Part shown: positions 33,599 through 42,354 of the stretch, in pieces | How the letters are laid out: each line of letters opens with the position of its first letter | Numbering within the stretch: the stretch's first letter is position 1 | From: Spirochaetales bacterium | GTDB taxonomy: Bacteria; Spirochaetota; Spirochaetia; DSM-27196; Salinispiraceae | Length of the DNA stretch: 64,000 nt | Assembly (NCBI GenBank): GCA_009991955.1 | Contig: JAACWS010000023.1 | Location: 48,118 to 112,117 of the forward strand | Direction: 5' to 3' | Position numbers and translations under genes: made by a program | The notes under the pieces: generated by a model | Seen by the model: only the letters and a program-made list of their open reading frames with translations | Database searches by the model: none | What the model was told of the DNA's origin: nothing

Positions 33599-34611
33599 TG
33601 AAACAGAAAGATAAAAACAATCTGGTAGTACTCCTGGTAGTTCTGGGACTGGTAGCCCTCATAATCTTCCTCGGTCCCTTCTACATTGTACGAGAGGGAA
33701 CTCAAGCGGTGGTGGTGCGTTTTGGAGAAGTTATCGACGTAACTACCGAACCGGGTCTTCACTTTAAGATTCCCGTAATAGACGAGGTCGTAATGTATTC
33801 GGCTCGGGTTCTATCTTGGGATGGCGAAGCCCAGAGGATTCCTACCTCGGAACAGCAGTTCATCTGGGTAGATACTACCGCTCGATGGAGAATTAGCGAC
33901 CCAAAGGTCTTCTATGCGAATATAACGTCTATGGGACGAGCGTACTCCCGTCTTGATGGTATTATCGACTCGGTAGTTCGAACGGTAGTCTCGGCTAATT
34001 CCATAACCGAAGCGGTCCGGGATACAAATCATATCAACACCGTTATTCCGACCGAAACGGTTAACGTAGACGAGGCAGAGGTGGACGAAGAAATGGTTCT
34101 TGAACTGGTTCAAAACCCTAACTTGGTTGAGACCCGGGAAGTACAGCCTCGAGTGAACAAGGGAAGAACTGGTCTTATGACCGAGATGCTCACCAATGCC
34201 CGGCAGAATGTAACTGGGTTTGGTATAGAAATCATCGATGTGGTCGTTCGACAGATTCGCTATACCGACGACCTCACGAGCGCGGTTTTCCAACGAATGA
34301 TTTCTGACCGGAACCGAATCGCTCAGTTCTATCGTAGTTACGGTGAAGGTCGGAAGAACACCCTCCTTGGGGAGTTAGAAAACCAAAAGGTAACCGTGCT
34401 TTCGGACGCTCGACGAAGAGCAGAAGAAATTAAGGGTACTGCCGACGCCCAAGCAGCCGCAATTTATGCCGAGGCCTATGGTACGAACCCAGAATTCTTC
34501 GCTTTCTGGCGAAGCCTGGAGAGTTACCGGGATACCTTACCTAACCTGCCAAAGACTATGAGTACGGACATGGACTACTTCCGATATCTCTACAGTCAAA
34601 GGGGTCAATAG
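33598..34611 (+). CDS. hflC: HflC, band-7/SPFH membrane protein
   Basis: Partner of HflK. An N-terminal transmembrane helix, the SPFH start VREGTQAVVVRFGEVIDVTTEPGLHFKIP, FGIEIIDVVVRQIRYTDDL and a helical tail rich in Ala/Glu (DARRRAEEIKGTADAQAAAI) are as expected. An insertion of acidic residues around 155-180 (NVDEAEVDEEMVLEL) is seen in many HflC proteins. AGGAG precedes the ATG, which overlaps the hflK stop. A strong terminator follows. Confidence 0.93.
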   Translation: MKQKDKNNLVVLLVVLGLVALIIFLGPFYIVREGTQAVVVRFGEVIDVTTEPGLHFKIPVIDEVVMYSARVLSWDGEAQRIPTSEQQFIWVDTTARWRISDPKVFYANITSMGRAYSRLDGIIDSVVRTVVSANSITEAVRDTNHINTVIPTETVNVDEAEVDEEMVLELVQNPNLVETREVQPRVNKGRTGLMTEMLTNARQNVTGFGIEIIDVVVRQIRYTDDLTSAVFQRMISDRNRIAQFYRSYGEGRKNTLLGELENQKVTVLSDARRRAEEIKGTADAQAAAIYAEAYGTNPEFFAFWRSLESYRDTLPNLPKTMSTDMDYFRYLYSQRGQ

Positions 34612-34629
34612 TCTTCTAAGCACTGTCTC

Positions 34630-34657
34630 AGCCCGGCTCTTTAGCCGGGCTTTTTTT
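34630..34657 (+). terminator. Rho-independent terminator after hflKC
   Basis: AGCCCGGCT / AGCCGGGCT stem with CTTT loop (34630-34651) and a T-run to 34657. Confidence 0.92.
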
Positions 34658-34668
34658 ATGCCCTATCC

Positions 34669-34703
34669 TTGCCACAGGCCTCGGCACTTGGTAGACTAGA
34701 CCC
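34669..34703 (+). promoter_or_regulatory. Leaderless-type promoter of murE
   Basis: TTGCCA (34669-34674), 17-bp spacer, TAGACT (34692-34697), 6 bp, ATG 34704. There is no Shine-Dalgarno sequence before the ATG. Confidence 0.65.
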
Positions 34704-36284
34704 ATGGTTCTTCTTCAAGATCTACTATCCCCGGTTGAACACACCTATCTTTTGGGAAGTGGTTCAACGATAGTTCGGGGAATATCCTACGACTCCCGAG
34801 AAGTACTTCCCGGTTGCGTATATTTTGCCATACCGGGAATTCATACCGACGGACATAAGTACTTGCCCCAAGCTTTAGAAATGGGAGCGGTCGCATTAAT
34901 CGTAATGAATCCCCCACTTTCCCAGGTGCTCGAAAGAGCCCAGAAAAACTCGGTTGCCGTAGTCCGGGTAAAAAATGCCCGAAGTGCCCTAGCCTGGGCC
35001 GCACGCCAGTGGTACCGAGCCCCCGACGAGAAACTTCAGATAATCGGTGTCACGGGTACCGACGGCAAAAGCAGTACTGTATGGTACGCCCACCAGTTAC
35101 TTGAACTTCTGGGCTACGCCAGCGGTTTCGTGTCGACGGTTTCGATGCAGACCGGGGACATTCCCGAGGCCAATAGTCTACGTCAATCGACCCCCGAGGC
35201 TCCAGAAATTTTCTCTCTCTTGCAAAAAATGGTAGATCAGAAACGAACCCATGGGGTTATCGAAGCTACGAGTCACGGGCTATCGAGTAAAACTGCGCGG
35301 TTAGAGGCCCTGAATTTTCAGACCGGTGTCTTCACAAATATTTCCCACGAGCATTTAGAGTTCCACGGATCTTTCGAACAGTATCTTTACGATAAGGCAA
35401 GCCTCTTTCGGAAAATTGCTGGAGAGTCCTATGGAGGTACGGCGGTTATTAACGCCCAATCTCCCCACGCAGCCTATCTAACTCGAGCAGCAATAGAAGA
35501 ATCATCCTCCGGGGCGAGGGTTCTTTATTATGGCCTAAAGGAAGCTATACCTGGGGAAAATAGGCACCTACCCCTTGCCCTGGCGGGGGAAAACGTAACT
35601 CCAGGATCCGTATCCCAAGAAATCGACTTCGTCTACGTAGAAGAGAACAAAAATCTCCGAAGAAACCTCACCCTTCCTTTTCCTGGAGCCTTCAATTGCG
35701 AAAACGTCATGGCTGCGGTATTGGCCGTCCACGGGCAAACGGGCCGAAGGATTTCGGAAATACTGGACAACGTACCCAAACTCCAAGGGGTAAAGGGAAG
35801 AATGCGAGCGATTAAGGCGGGCCAACCCTTTACGGTCATGGTCGATTACGCCCATACCCCTGGGAGTTTTGAGAAGGTGTTTCCCATTTTTCGCCAGGCC
35901 GCCACAAAGGGACTTTTTGCCCTATTTGGTTCGGGAGGCGAAAGAGACATTCTTAAGAGACCCATTCAAGGAAAAATCGCTGGCAAGTATTGCCAGCGGC
36001 TTTATATAACCAACGAAGATCCCCGCTTAGAAGACCCTCAAAAAATAGTCGATGAAATAGCGAAAGGAGTAAATAACCCTAACTGCAGGGTAATAAAAAT
36101 CGTAGATCGACGACAAGCCATAGAAAGAGCTTTCATCGACGCCCAAGAGGGAGATATGGTGGTCCTCTTGGGTAAGGGCCATGAACAAAGTATAATTACT
36201 CCCGACGGGAAAGCCCCTTGGGATGAGGAAACCGTCGCCTATGAGGTCCTTGCCGGACTGGGTTATACAAAAGGAGCACTTTGA
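34704..36284 (+). CDS. murE: UDP-MurNAc-tripeptide synthetase (MurE)
   Basis: Cytoplasmic Mur ligase adding the third residue of the peptidoglycan stem peptide. The ATP loop is GVTGTDGKSST (about 115), followed by EATSHGLSS, the GRMRAI and VDYAHTPGSFEK segments. The amino-acid-specifying motif, DNPR in meso-diaminopimelate enzymes, is EDPR here (about 437-440), so the added diamine may not be meso-DAP; ornithine is used in several spirochaetes. The gene has a leaderless-type promoter and is followed by ddl with no gap. Confidence 0.92.
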   Translation: MVLLQDLLSPVEHTYLLGSGSTIVRGISYDSREVLPGCVYFAIPGIHTDGHKYLPQALEMGAVALIVMNPPLSQVLERAQKNSVAVVRVKNARSALAWAARQWYRAPDEKLQIIGVTGTDGKSSTVWYAHQLLELLGYASGFVSTVSMQTGDIPEANSLRQSTPEAPEIFSLLQKMVDQKRTHGVIEATSHGLSSKTARLEALNFQTGVFTNISHEHLEFHGSFEQYLYDKASLFRKIAGESYGGTAVINAQSPHAAYLTRAAIEESSSGARVLYYGLKEAIPGENRHLPLALAGENVTPGSVSQEIDFVYVEENKNLRRNLTLPFPGAFNCENVMAAVLAVHGQTGRRISEILDNVPKLQGVKGRMRAIKAGQPFTVMVDYAHTPGSFEKVFPIFRQAATKGLFALFGSGGERDILKRPIQGKIAGKYCQRLYITNEDPRLEDPQKIVDEIAKGVNNPNCRVIKIVDRRQAIERAFIDAQEGDMVVLLGKGHEQSIITPDGKAPWDEETVAYEVLAGLGYTKGAL

Positions 36285-37403
36285 ATGGAGACGAAAAAAA
36301 TCCGGGTCGGGCTTATCTACGGAGGACGAAGCGGCGAACACGAAGTATCACTCCTGAGTGCGGCTTCGGTTCTTCGGCATTTGTCCCCGTCTCGCTATAT
36401 CGTCGAACTCTTGGGCATTACCCATGAAGGTGAATGGTACTATCAACCGAAGACCCTTGTTAGGAAGGTCCTTGAGGGTAGTGAACTCAAGGTAGAAAAA
36501 AAGAATCCAATAAGTATTTCACCAATGAAAGGTTGGTCCTTCCTCAAATCCGATGGAACGAGTCAGACTCTTCAAGTTGATATCATTCTTCCTATACTTC
36601 ATGGAACTTTTGGTGAAGACGGTACGATCCAAGGACTCCTGGAAATGGTTGGAATACCGTATCTGGGGTCGGGTGTCTTAGGAAGCAGTCTTGGAATGGA
36701 CAAAGAAAAAGTCAAACAGGTCTGGGAACAAGCAGGGTTGCCGGTGGTTCCCTACAGGGTCGTGCAGCTTCCCCGTTCTAAGGAAATACCCGCATATTCC
36801 AAGATCGAAGATATGTGGCGAAGTTGGTCGACGATGCTTGGAAACTCACTTTTTATCAAACCTTCCCGGGCCGGAAGTTCGGTAGGCATTTCTAATGCGA
36901 CTAGTCCGAAAGAACTCGAGATAGCACTTTCCCAAGCCGCCTTGTACGATACCAAGATCCTTGTCGAGGCCGGAGTAAATGCCCGGGAGATCGAATGCTC
37001 GGTTATTGGGAACCTTTCGCCCCGAGCCTATACCCCTGGGGAAGTAGTACCAAATCACAAGTTTTACGATTACGATGCTAAGTATTTGGACCCCAACGGT
37101 GCGGCATTACTCGTTCCCGCGCCCTTGTCTCTCGAGGTTGTGGTCAGAGTACGAGACTTAGCTGTACGAGCCTATCGGGCGTCCGAGGCCCGGGGACTGG
37201 CCCGGGTAGATTTTTTCTATGACGAAACCGATGATAAAATCTGGATAAATGAAATTAACACCATGCCAGGATTCACAAATATTAGTATGTTCTCAAAGAT
37301 GTGTGAAGCTGATGGTCTATCGTACCCCGCGATACTCGATGAGTTAGTGGACCTGGCCTTTGAGGAGTTTATCCGCAAAACCGAACTCAGGTATCGACAT
37401 TAA
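36285..37403 (+). CDS. ddl: D-alanine--D-alanine ligase
   Basis: ATP-grasp enzyme making D-Ala-D-Ala for peptidoglycan. N-terminal GGRSGEHEVSLLSAASV, then HGTFGEDGTIQGLLEMVGIPY, LFIKPSRAGSSVGI, and the C-terminal metal site EINTMPGFT. The YDYDAKY segment is that of D-Ala rather than D-lactate ligases. The ATG follows the murE stop directly (TGAATG) and AAAGGAG lies about 8 bp before it. murE and ddl form a cell-wall operon. Confidence 0.95.
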   Translation: METKKIRVGLIYGGRSGEHEVSLLSAASVLRHLSPSRYIVELLGITHEGEWYYQPKTLVRKVLEGSELKVEKKNPISISPMKGWSFLKSDGTSQTLQVDIILPILHGTFGEDGTIQGLLEMVGIPYLGSGVLGSSLGMDKEKVKQVWEQAGLPVVPYRVVQLPRSKEIPAYSKIEDMWRSWSTMLGNSLFIKPSRAGSSVGISNATSPKELEIALSQAALYDTKILVEAGVNAREIECSVIGNLSPRAYTPGEVVPNHKFYDYDAKYLDPNGAALLVPAPLSLEVVVRVRDLAVRAYRASEARGLARVDFFYDETDDKIWINEINTMPGFTNISMFSKMCEADGLSYPAILDELVDLAFEEFIRKTELRYRH

Positions 37404-37413
37404 CCCTCGGGTC

Positions 37414-39489
37414 ATGAGAAAAGTCCCGGCCCCAAAACACTTTGCACTTTTAATCGGGGTAGGATTTTTCCTGCTTCCTGGAACTTTGCGAGGTACGGAG
37501 TTTCCCGACCATCGACAATGGATAAGCTCCACTATCTTTGAGCTCGAAGCTAGAAACCTCGAAGTAGAAGAATTGCCAATTATCGAAGAAGGGGTGTTTC
37601 ATAGCTTTTCTTCGAATCTACTGGTTCATCTGCCCGGATCGGGCGCAGAAACAATCCTAGTCCTTATCCCCCTACCTGGACCCAACACAAGATCCAGTCC
37701 CGAGGAAAACCAAGGTTTCCTTTCTACTTCCTTACAATTAATCGATGAGCTTCAAATACGTGAACTCCCCTTTTCTATAGACATAGTCTATGCGGGGGCA
37801 GAGTTTGAAGAACAGAAGAGTCTTCGAGGCTACCTACTCTCTCCGACCATCCCCAAATATAGCTTTGCGGTTTACATTGAAGGCTGGGGAAGTCCGGGTA
37901 GTTGGAATATGACAAATGGCTCAGCTGGTGAAGTGAGTCCCGGGTGGCTGGTGAAAGCTCTTCTAGAAGAACTCAAGAAGTCCGGGGTGGCTCCCGCAAT
38001 TCAGGGCCTAATGACCCAATTGTATTCCCTGGGATTTGGTCCGACCACCCCACTTGCACCACTGTTAGAAAGAACCATACCTGCAGTACTAATTGGTACC
38101 CCCCTAGACCGAAATAACGAGAGCACAGATGCCCAAATTGAAGGCCTGGTCCGTTTTCTTACTCTCCCAAGAGAACATCCCGATCCAACCCGAGATTGGG
38201 AACGATACTACATTCTCCTTCAATTCAACGCTTTTACCTGGTTCATCGGCGAAGAAACCTACCTGACCCTGACCTTTTTACTCCTGTCTGCAGTCCTTTT
38301 ACGAATTCGATTCACCTCCCGGGGTAAGAAAAGGTATTCTTTTCTTCTTCTGAAGTTTGGATTGCTCGTTCTAGGCCTATCCTTGGCGATGTTCCTGCTT
38401 CTCATCCTTGGCAGTGTCCTACCAGAGATTCTTTTGATCCTCAGAGATTTTCCTACCCTGTTTCAATACAACCCTGGGGCTTTTTTTCTGTTAAAAGTCC
38501 TCAGTGGATCGGCGCTCTTCGGTTGGGTTTTTGGGGCCTTTCTCCTAGTGGTACCTGAGGATCAGGGTGAGGTGTATAGCGCGATCGCCATCGGCACCTT
38601 GGTGCTGGATGTTTTGCTCTTGTCGGTCCTCCAAGTTACTCTCGGGTACTATTACCTGTGGGCCCTGGTTTGTACTCTTTTTTTCCTGGAGGCGAAAAGC
38701 CTTTGGGGTAAGACCTTCTGGTTTCTTCTTTCACCTTTCTGGTTGATTAAGTCCCTGGTCGAACTCTTTTCTCTCGACGAACCTGCCCTGCTGCAGGCCT
38801 TTGGTGGAGTGAATTTGCCCGTTGATATGGTGGTTTCTCTTCTGCTGGTTCCCTATATAGCGATGTTTCTTCGCCTACGTATGTTAGCTCCACAGAAATA
38901 CGCGAAAAATTGGATACTCCTTACTAGCCTAGGTTTTGGTATAACGGCCGTGGGTCTTTTTTGGACCCTCTACATCTATGATCCCTTTGCCCATCAACCT
39001 AAGCCTTTTCAAGTAACCCTGGAAAACTCTATCGCGACAATCGAGAGTCCAGCACCTTTCTCGGAGTTTGGTTCGCTAGATTTTCCATCGTCTAAGAGAG
39101 TCCAAAATACTCCCTACCCTAATTCCCCGGAAAATGTCACCTGGAGGAGTTCCAACTCACTTTTCCTAAACCGGGAAGTATATGAACTCAACCTGGAATT
39201 TCCACCCTTTACAAACGAAATACACGTCTTTGTAGAAACCGATGAGTCGGAAATCCTCTACGATTCGAACTTTCCTTTTCGGCATATTCCCGAAGAGGAT
39301 GCTCTCGAAGTTATTCTTGGAGACTATCCTCCCCAAATTATCGATTTACGTCTGGTTGTGCCCGTGGGAAGTCGCCCGAAATTTCGACTTAGGATAACTC
39401 GAGAGCTCCCCTACCATCCCTTGAACGACCAAGCTTTGAATGGGGAGGTCAAAGTTATAGAAATAACGCATCAGGAGTTCTCGCCCTAA
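37414..39489 (+). CDS. Multi-pass membrane protein with periplasmic N domain, unknown function
   Basis: About 691 residues from ATG 37414, ten bases after ddl; the longer frame from TTG 37360 runs inside ddl. The N terminus is a signal/anchor (FALLIGVGFFLLPG). Residues 30-260 look like an alpha/beta domain (AETILVLIPLPG, FSIDIVYAGAEFEE) recalling the fold of M28 peptidases, but I see no zinc ligand set. About eight hydrophobic helices follow (280-560), then a beta-rich C domain. Organisation suggests a spirochaete envelope protein. No Shine-Dalgarno site is visible. Confidence 0.7.
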   Translation: MRKVPAPKHFALLIGVGFFLLPGTLRGTEFPDHRQWISSTIFELEARNLEVEELPIIEEGVFHSFSSNLLVHLPGSGAETILVLIPLPGPNTRSSPEENQGFLSTSLQLIDELQIRELPFSIDIVYAGAEFEEQKSLRGYLLSPTIPKYSFAVYIEGWGSPGSWNMTNGSAGEVSPGWLVKALLEELKKSGVAPAIQGLMTQLYSLGFGPTTPLAPLLERTIPAVLIGTPLDRNNESTDAQIEGLVRFLTLPREHPDPTRDWERYYILLQFNAFTWFIGEETYLTLTFLLLSAVLLRIRFTSRGKKRYSFLLLKFGLLVLGLSLAMFLLLILGSVLPEILLILRDFPTLFQYNPGAFFLLKVLSGSALFGWVFGAFLLVVPEDQGEVYSAIAIGTLVLDVLLLSVLQVTLGYYYLWALVCTLFFLEAKSLWGKTFWFLLSPFWLIKSLVELFSLDEPALLQAFGGVNLPVDMVVSLLLVPYIAMFLRLRMLAPQKYAKNWILLTSLGFGITAVGLFWTLYIYDPFAHQPKPFQVTLENSIATIESPAPFSEFGSLDFPSSKRVQNTPYPNSPENVTWRSSNSLFLNREVYELNLEFPPFTNEIHVFVETDESEILYDSNFPFRHIPEEDALEVILGDYPPQIIDLRLVVPVGSRPKFRLRITRELPYHPLNDQALNGEVKVIEITHQEFSP

Positions 39490-40697
39490 TGGCTTCATCC
39501 CTATGGTTTCACGTGGACATGGACGCCTTTTACGCTGCAGTTGAACAGCGGGAAAACCCCGAGTACAGGGGGAAACCGCTGATTATTGGAGGAAATCCCG
39601 ATTCGAGAGGAGTCGTAAGTACTGCAAGTTACGAAGCCCGGAAATTCGGTGTTCGTTCTGCCATGCCTACAAGCCAAGCAAAACGATTATGTCCTCAGGG
39701 TATTTTTATCTTTCCACGAATGGAACGCTATGTTCTGGAGTCCCAACGGATAATGAAGCTCTTTACCAATTTTACTCCGGAGATTTTTCAAGTCTCTATT
39801 GATGAGGCCTTTCTCAATATGACTGGCACCGAACGTATTTTTGGGTCTCCAAATGAAGGAGCTCGAAAGATAAAGAAGGTGGTATTACAAGAGACCGGAC
39901 TTACTATTTCGGTAGGAATTGGTAGTTCAAAACTCATTGCCAAAATAGCTTCTGGGTACCAAAAGCCCGACGGATTAACCTGGATTCCCCTAGGGGAAGA
40001 GGAGTCCTTCATCGACAAACTGAGTATCCGAGACCTTTGGGGAGTTGGGCAAAAAACCCAACAGAGGCTGGCTGAACTCAATATAAATTCGGTCCAGATC
40101 TTAAAGAGTCTAGACCTGCTAAAGCTGGAGCGTATTTTTGGCCCGCGTACCGGTGAATATCTCTACAAGGTCAGCCGAGGAATTGATCCAGGCATCTACA
40201 CCGGAGTCACAAAATCTCATAGCATCAGCAACGAGACTACCTTTTCCCGAGATATTTCGGACCCCGAAACAATTCGTCAGGTCCTACTCGAACTCTCCCA
40301 CAGTATTCTTTTCCGACTCCGAGATGAAAAAAAAGAATCGAGAGTTCTCGTACTCAAACTTCGCTATAGCAATTTTTCGACCACGACAGTTCAAGAAGCC
40401 TTGGACCATGCCTTTCGATCCCTAGAAGAAACTCACAAGATCGCTTTAGTACTCCTATCTCGTCGTTGGAATGGACGAGAGCCTCTAAGACTCATTGGTT
40501 TAGGGTTTAGTCAGATCGTACCAGACCAGGGCAAGTTTCAGGGAGAACTCTTTGCGGAAGATGCTGGAGACCTCAGAAGAAAAAAAGTAGAACACACGGT
40601 CATAACCCTTCGAAAGAGGTTTTCAAAGGAAATCATTCAAAAAGGTAGTCTCATGAAAAAGGATCTTCCCGATCGCAGTCCACGACCCAAGGAGTAA
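39489..40697 (+). CDS. dinB: DNA polymerase IV, Y-family translesion polymerase
   Basis: 402 residues. Catalytic acidic residues are in HVDMDAFYAAVEQ (residues 8-20) and SIDEAFLNM (about 105). VVSTASYEARKFGVRSAMP, the helix-hairpin-helix part (LWGVGQKTQQRL) and the little-finger domain (ETTFSRDI, LRYSNFSTTTVQ) follow. It starts in the stop of the membrane protein (TAATG) with AGGAG about 10 bp upstream. It overlaps the convergent GAF gene by 47 bp. Confidence 0.95.
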   Translation: MASSLWFHVDMDAFYAAVEQRENPEYRGKPLIIGGNPDSRGVVSTASYEARKFGVRSAMPTSQAKRLCPQGIFIFPRMERYVLESQRIMKLFTNFTPEIFQVSIDEAFLNMTGTERIFGSPNEGARKIKKVVLQETGLTISVGIGSSKLIAKIASGYQKPDGLTWIPLGEEESFIDKLSIRDLWGVGQKTQQRLAELNINSVQILKSLDLLKLERIFGPRTGEYLYKVSRGIDPGIYTGVTKSHSISNETTFSRDISDPETIRQVLLELSHSILFRLRDEKKESRVLVLKLRYSNFSTTTVQEALDHAFRSLEETHKIALVLLSRRWNGREPLRLIGLGFSQIVPDQGKFQGELFAEDAGDLRRKKVEHTVITLRKRFSKEIIQKGSLMKKDLPDRSPRPKE

Positions 40698-41085
40698 CCA
40701 GAGAACCCAGAACTTCGACTAATCGTACCAACTCCAACCCCGGGGCGTAACTATTTGTCTGACCAACGATACACCCTAACCACTGGTCGTTTCTTTTAGT
40801 ATTGTAGCCCAGGACTGAATCTTGTGACCATACACCCGGTTTGTTTGGGATCGAAGACAATGGGAGCCGTACTTCAACCCGAACAGGTCCAAGGAAAGGT
40901 CCCAAGACCAGCTCTTTTCGATCCCTACTCACGAGATAGAGTCCTAACCATGTAATCCCAGTATCCCTTATAAAAATATATTCGAGGGCCTGGGTTATTG
41001 GCCTAAAGGGATCTTTTTCTTTGAGAGACCCTGGGGGTGGAGAGAGAATCCGCCGGAGCTCCCTGATCATCGCATTTACATCCAT
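40651..41085 (-). CDS. GAF-domain protein (free methionine sulfoxide reductase-like)
   Basis: About 144 residues from ATG 41085; the open frame continues to 41145 inside dapL but the palindromic promoter places the start at 41085. WLGLYLVSRDRKELVLGPFLGPVRVEVRLPLSSIPNKPGVW is the GAF core of the free-Met-R-sulfoxide reductase type. The catalytic cysteines of that enzyme are not evident at their usual places; only the Cys in LGCIVG and one near the C terminus are seen. It may therefore be a ligand sensor instead. It is divergent from dapL with 24 bp between the start codons. Confidence 0.65.
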   Translation of the reverse strand: MDVNAMIRELRRILSPPPGSLKEKDPFRPITQALEYIFIRDTGITWLGLYLVSRDRKELVLGPFLGPVRVEVRLPLSSIPNKPGVWSQDSVLGYNTKRNDQWLGCIVGQTNSYAPGLELVRLVEVLGSLVTPWVVDCDREDPFS

Positions 41086-41087
41086 AG

Positions 41088-41108
41088 GTATTATTACTAC
41101 AATAATAC
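41088..41108. promoter_or_regulatory. Symmetric bidirectional promoter/operator between GAF gene and dapL
   Basis: Perfect inverted repeat GTATTATT-ACTAC-AATAATAC. It abuts both start codons (2 bp from the GAF ATG, 1 bp from the dapL ATG). Each arm supplies a TATTAT -10 box, at 41089-41094 for dapL and 41107-41102 for the other gene. Leaders of about 9-10 nt without a Shine-Dalgarno site would result. Confidence 0.6.
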
Positions 41109-41109
41109 T

Positions 41110-42354
41110 ATGATTCGGATCAATGAAAACTACCAAAAACTTCAATCTTCGTATTTATTCTCTACGATTTCAAAGAAGGTCCAGGATTTTCAAAAGTCTC
41201 ACCCCGAGGCGTCCATAATTCGATTGGGTATAGGAGACGTCACCCGAGCATTGAGCCCCACCGTTATCCGAGCCTTCCACGAGGGAGTTGACGAACTGTC
41301 CCAGGATGCTACCTTTCGGGGCTATGGACCAGAACAGGGATATGCATTCCTGAGGGAAAAAATTGCCCAGGTCGATTTTATCGACCAAGGATGTTCCCTT
41401 GATCCGGAGGAGGTTTTTGTCAGTGATGGGGCGAAGTGCGATACGGGAAACTTCCAAGAACTTTTTGCTCCGGACATTCGTATTGCTGTTCCCGACCCGG
41501 TCTATCCGGTTTACGTCGATACGAACGTCATGGCGGGAAGAACTGGCTCTTTTGTAAAAGGGCGCTATGAAGGGTTGATATACTTGGAGTCAACCAAGGA
41601 AAATCGTTATGTCCCTTCACCCGAACAGTTAGATTCGACCCCCGTTGACCTCATTTATTTGTGTTTCCCAAATAACCCAACCGGTGCAACCGCCACAAAA
41701 GAGGAACTCGCCGCCTGGGTAAAATACGCCCAAAAGCACCAAGCACTTATCTTGTTTGATTCAGCCTACGTTCAATTCATTCGGGACCCAGCCATCCCTC
41801 GATCTATCTTCGAGATTCCCGGAGCCCGAGATGTTGCCGTAGAATTTCGTAGTTTTTCTAAGACCGCAGGTTTTACCGGAACCCGGGCGGCTTACACCGT
41901 CATTCCGAAAGAATGTGTGATATCCGGCGAAAACGGAAAAACCTATTCCCTTCACAGCCTTTGGAATAGACGGCAAACAACTAAGTTCAATGGAGTAAGC
42001 TATCCCGTACAAAAAGCGGCTGCCGCGGTCTATAGTCCCGATGGACAAAAAGAAATTCGAGAACTTTCCGATTATTACCTTGAAAATGCTCGCCTCATTC
42101 GTTTGACCATGACTGATCTAGGATATTCGTCTACGGGCGGCGACAATAGTCCGTATATCTGGGTCGAAACAGGAAAAGATAGCTGGGAGTTCTTTGATTC
42201 TCTCTTGGAAAAAACCGGAATTGTAACAACCCCAGGAGCAGGGTTTGGAACTTGCGGCGAAGGATATATCCGAATATCGGCCTTTAATCACCGGGACAAG
42301 GTAGAAGAGGCCTTGGTTAGAATTCGAAATAACCTCGGACCGAACAAAAAATGA
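41110..42354 (+). CDS. dapL: LL-diaminopimelate aminotransferase
   Basis: PLP enzyme converting tetrahydrodipicolinate to LL-diaminopimelate in one step (DapL pathway to lysine and DAP). 414 residues; fold I aminotransferase with RLGIGDVTRALSPTVI near the N terminus, GYGPEQGYAFLREKIA, VFVSDGAKCDTGNFQELF, CFPNNPTGATATKEEL and the PLP lysine in FRSFSKTAGFTGTR. These are the DapL family features. The stop overlaps the cyclase start (ATGA), so the two are co-transcribed. Confidence 0.93.
   Translation: MIRINENYQKLQSSYLFSTISKKVQDFQKSHPEASIIRLGIGDVTRALSPTVIRAFHEGVDELSQDATFRGYGPEQGYAFLREKIAQVDFIDQGCSLDPEEVFVSDGAKCDTGNFQELFAPDIRIAVPDPVYPVYVDTNVMAGRTGSFVKGRYEGLIYLESTKENRYVPSPEQLDSTPVDLIYLCFPNNPTGATATKEELAAWVKYAQKHQALILFDSAYVQFIRDPAIPRSIFEIPGARDVAVEFRSFSKTAGFTGTRAAYTVIPKECVISGENGKTYSLHSLWNRRQTTKFNGVSYPVQKAAAAVYSPDGQKEIRELSDYYLENARLIRLTMTDLGYSSTGGDNSPYIWVETGKDSWEFFDSLLEKTGIVTTPGAGFGTCGEGYIRISAFNHRDKVEEALVRIRNNLGPNKK

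Noticed and set aside
33811..34293. 160-residue frame antisense to hflC
   Set aside because: Shadow of hflC codons; no ribosome site or domain.
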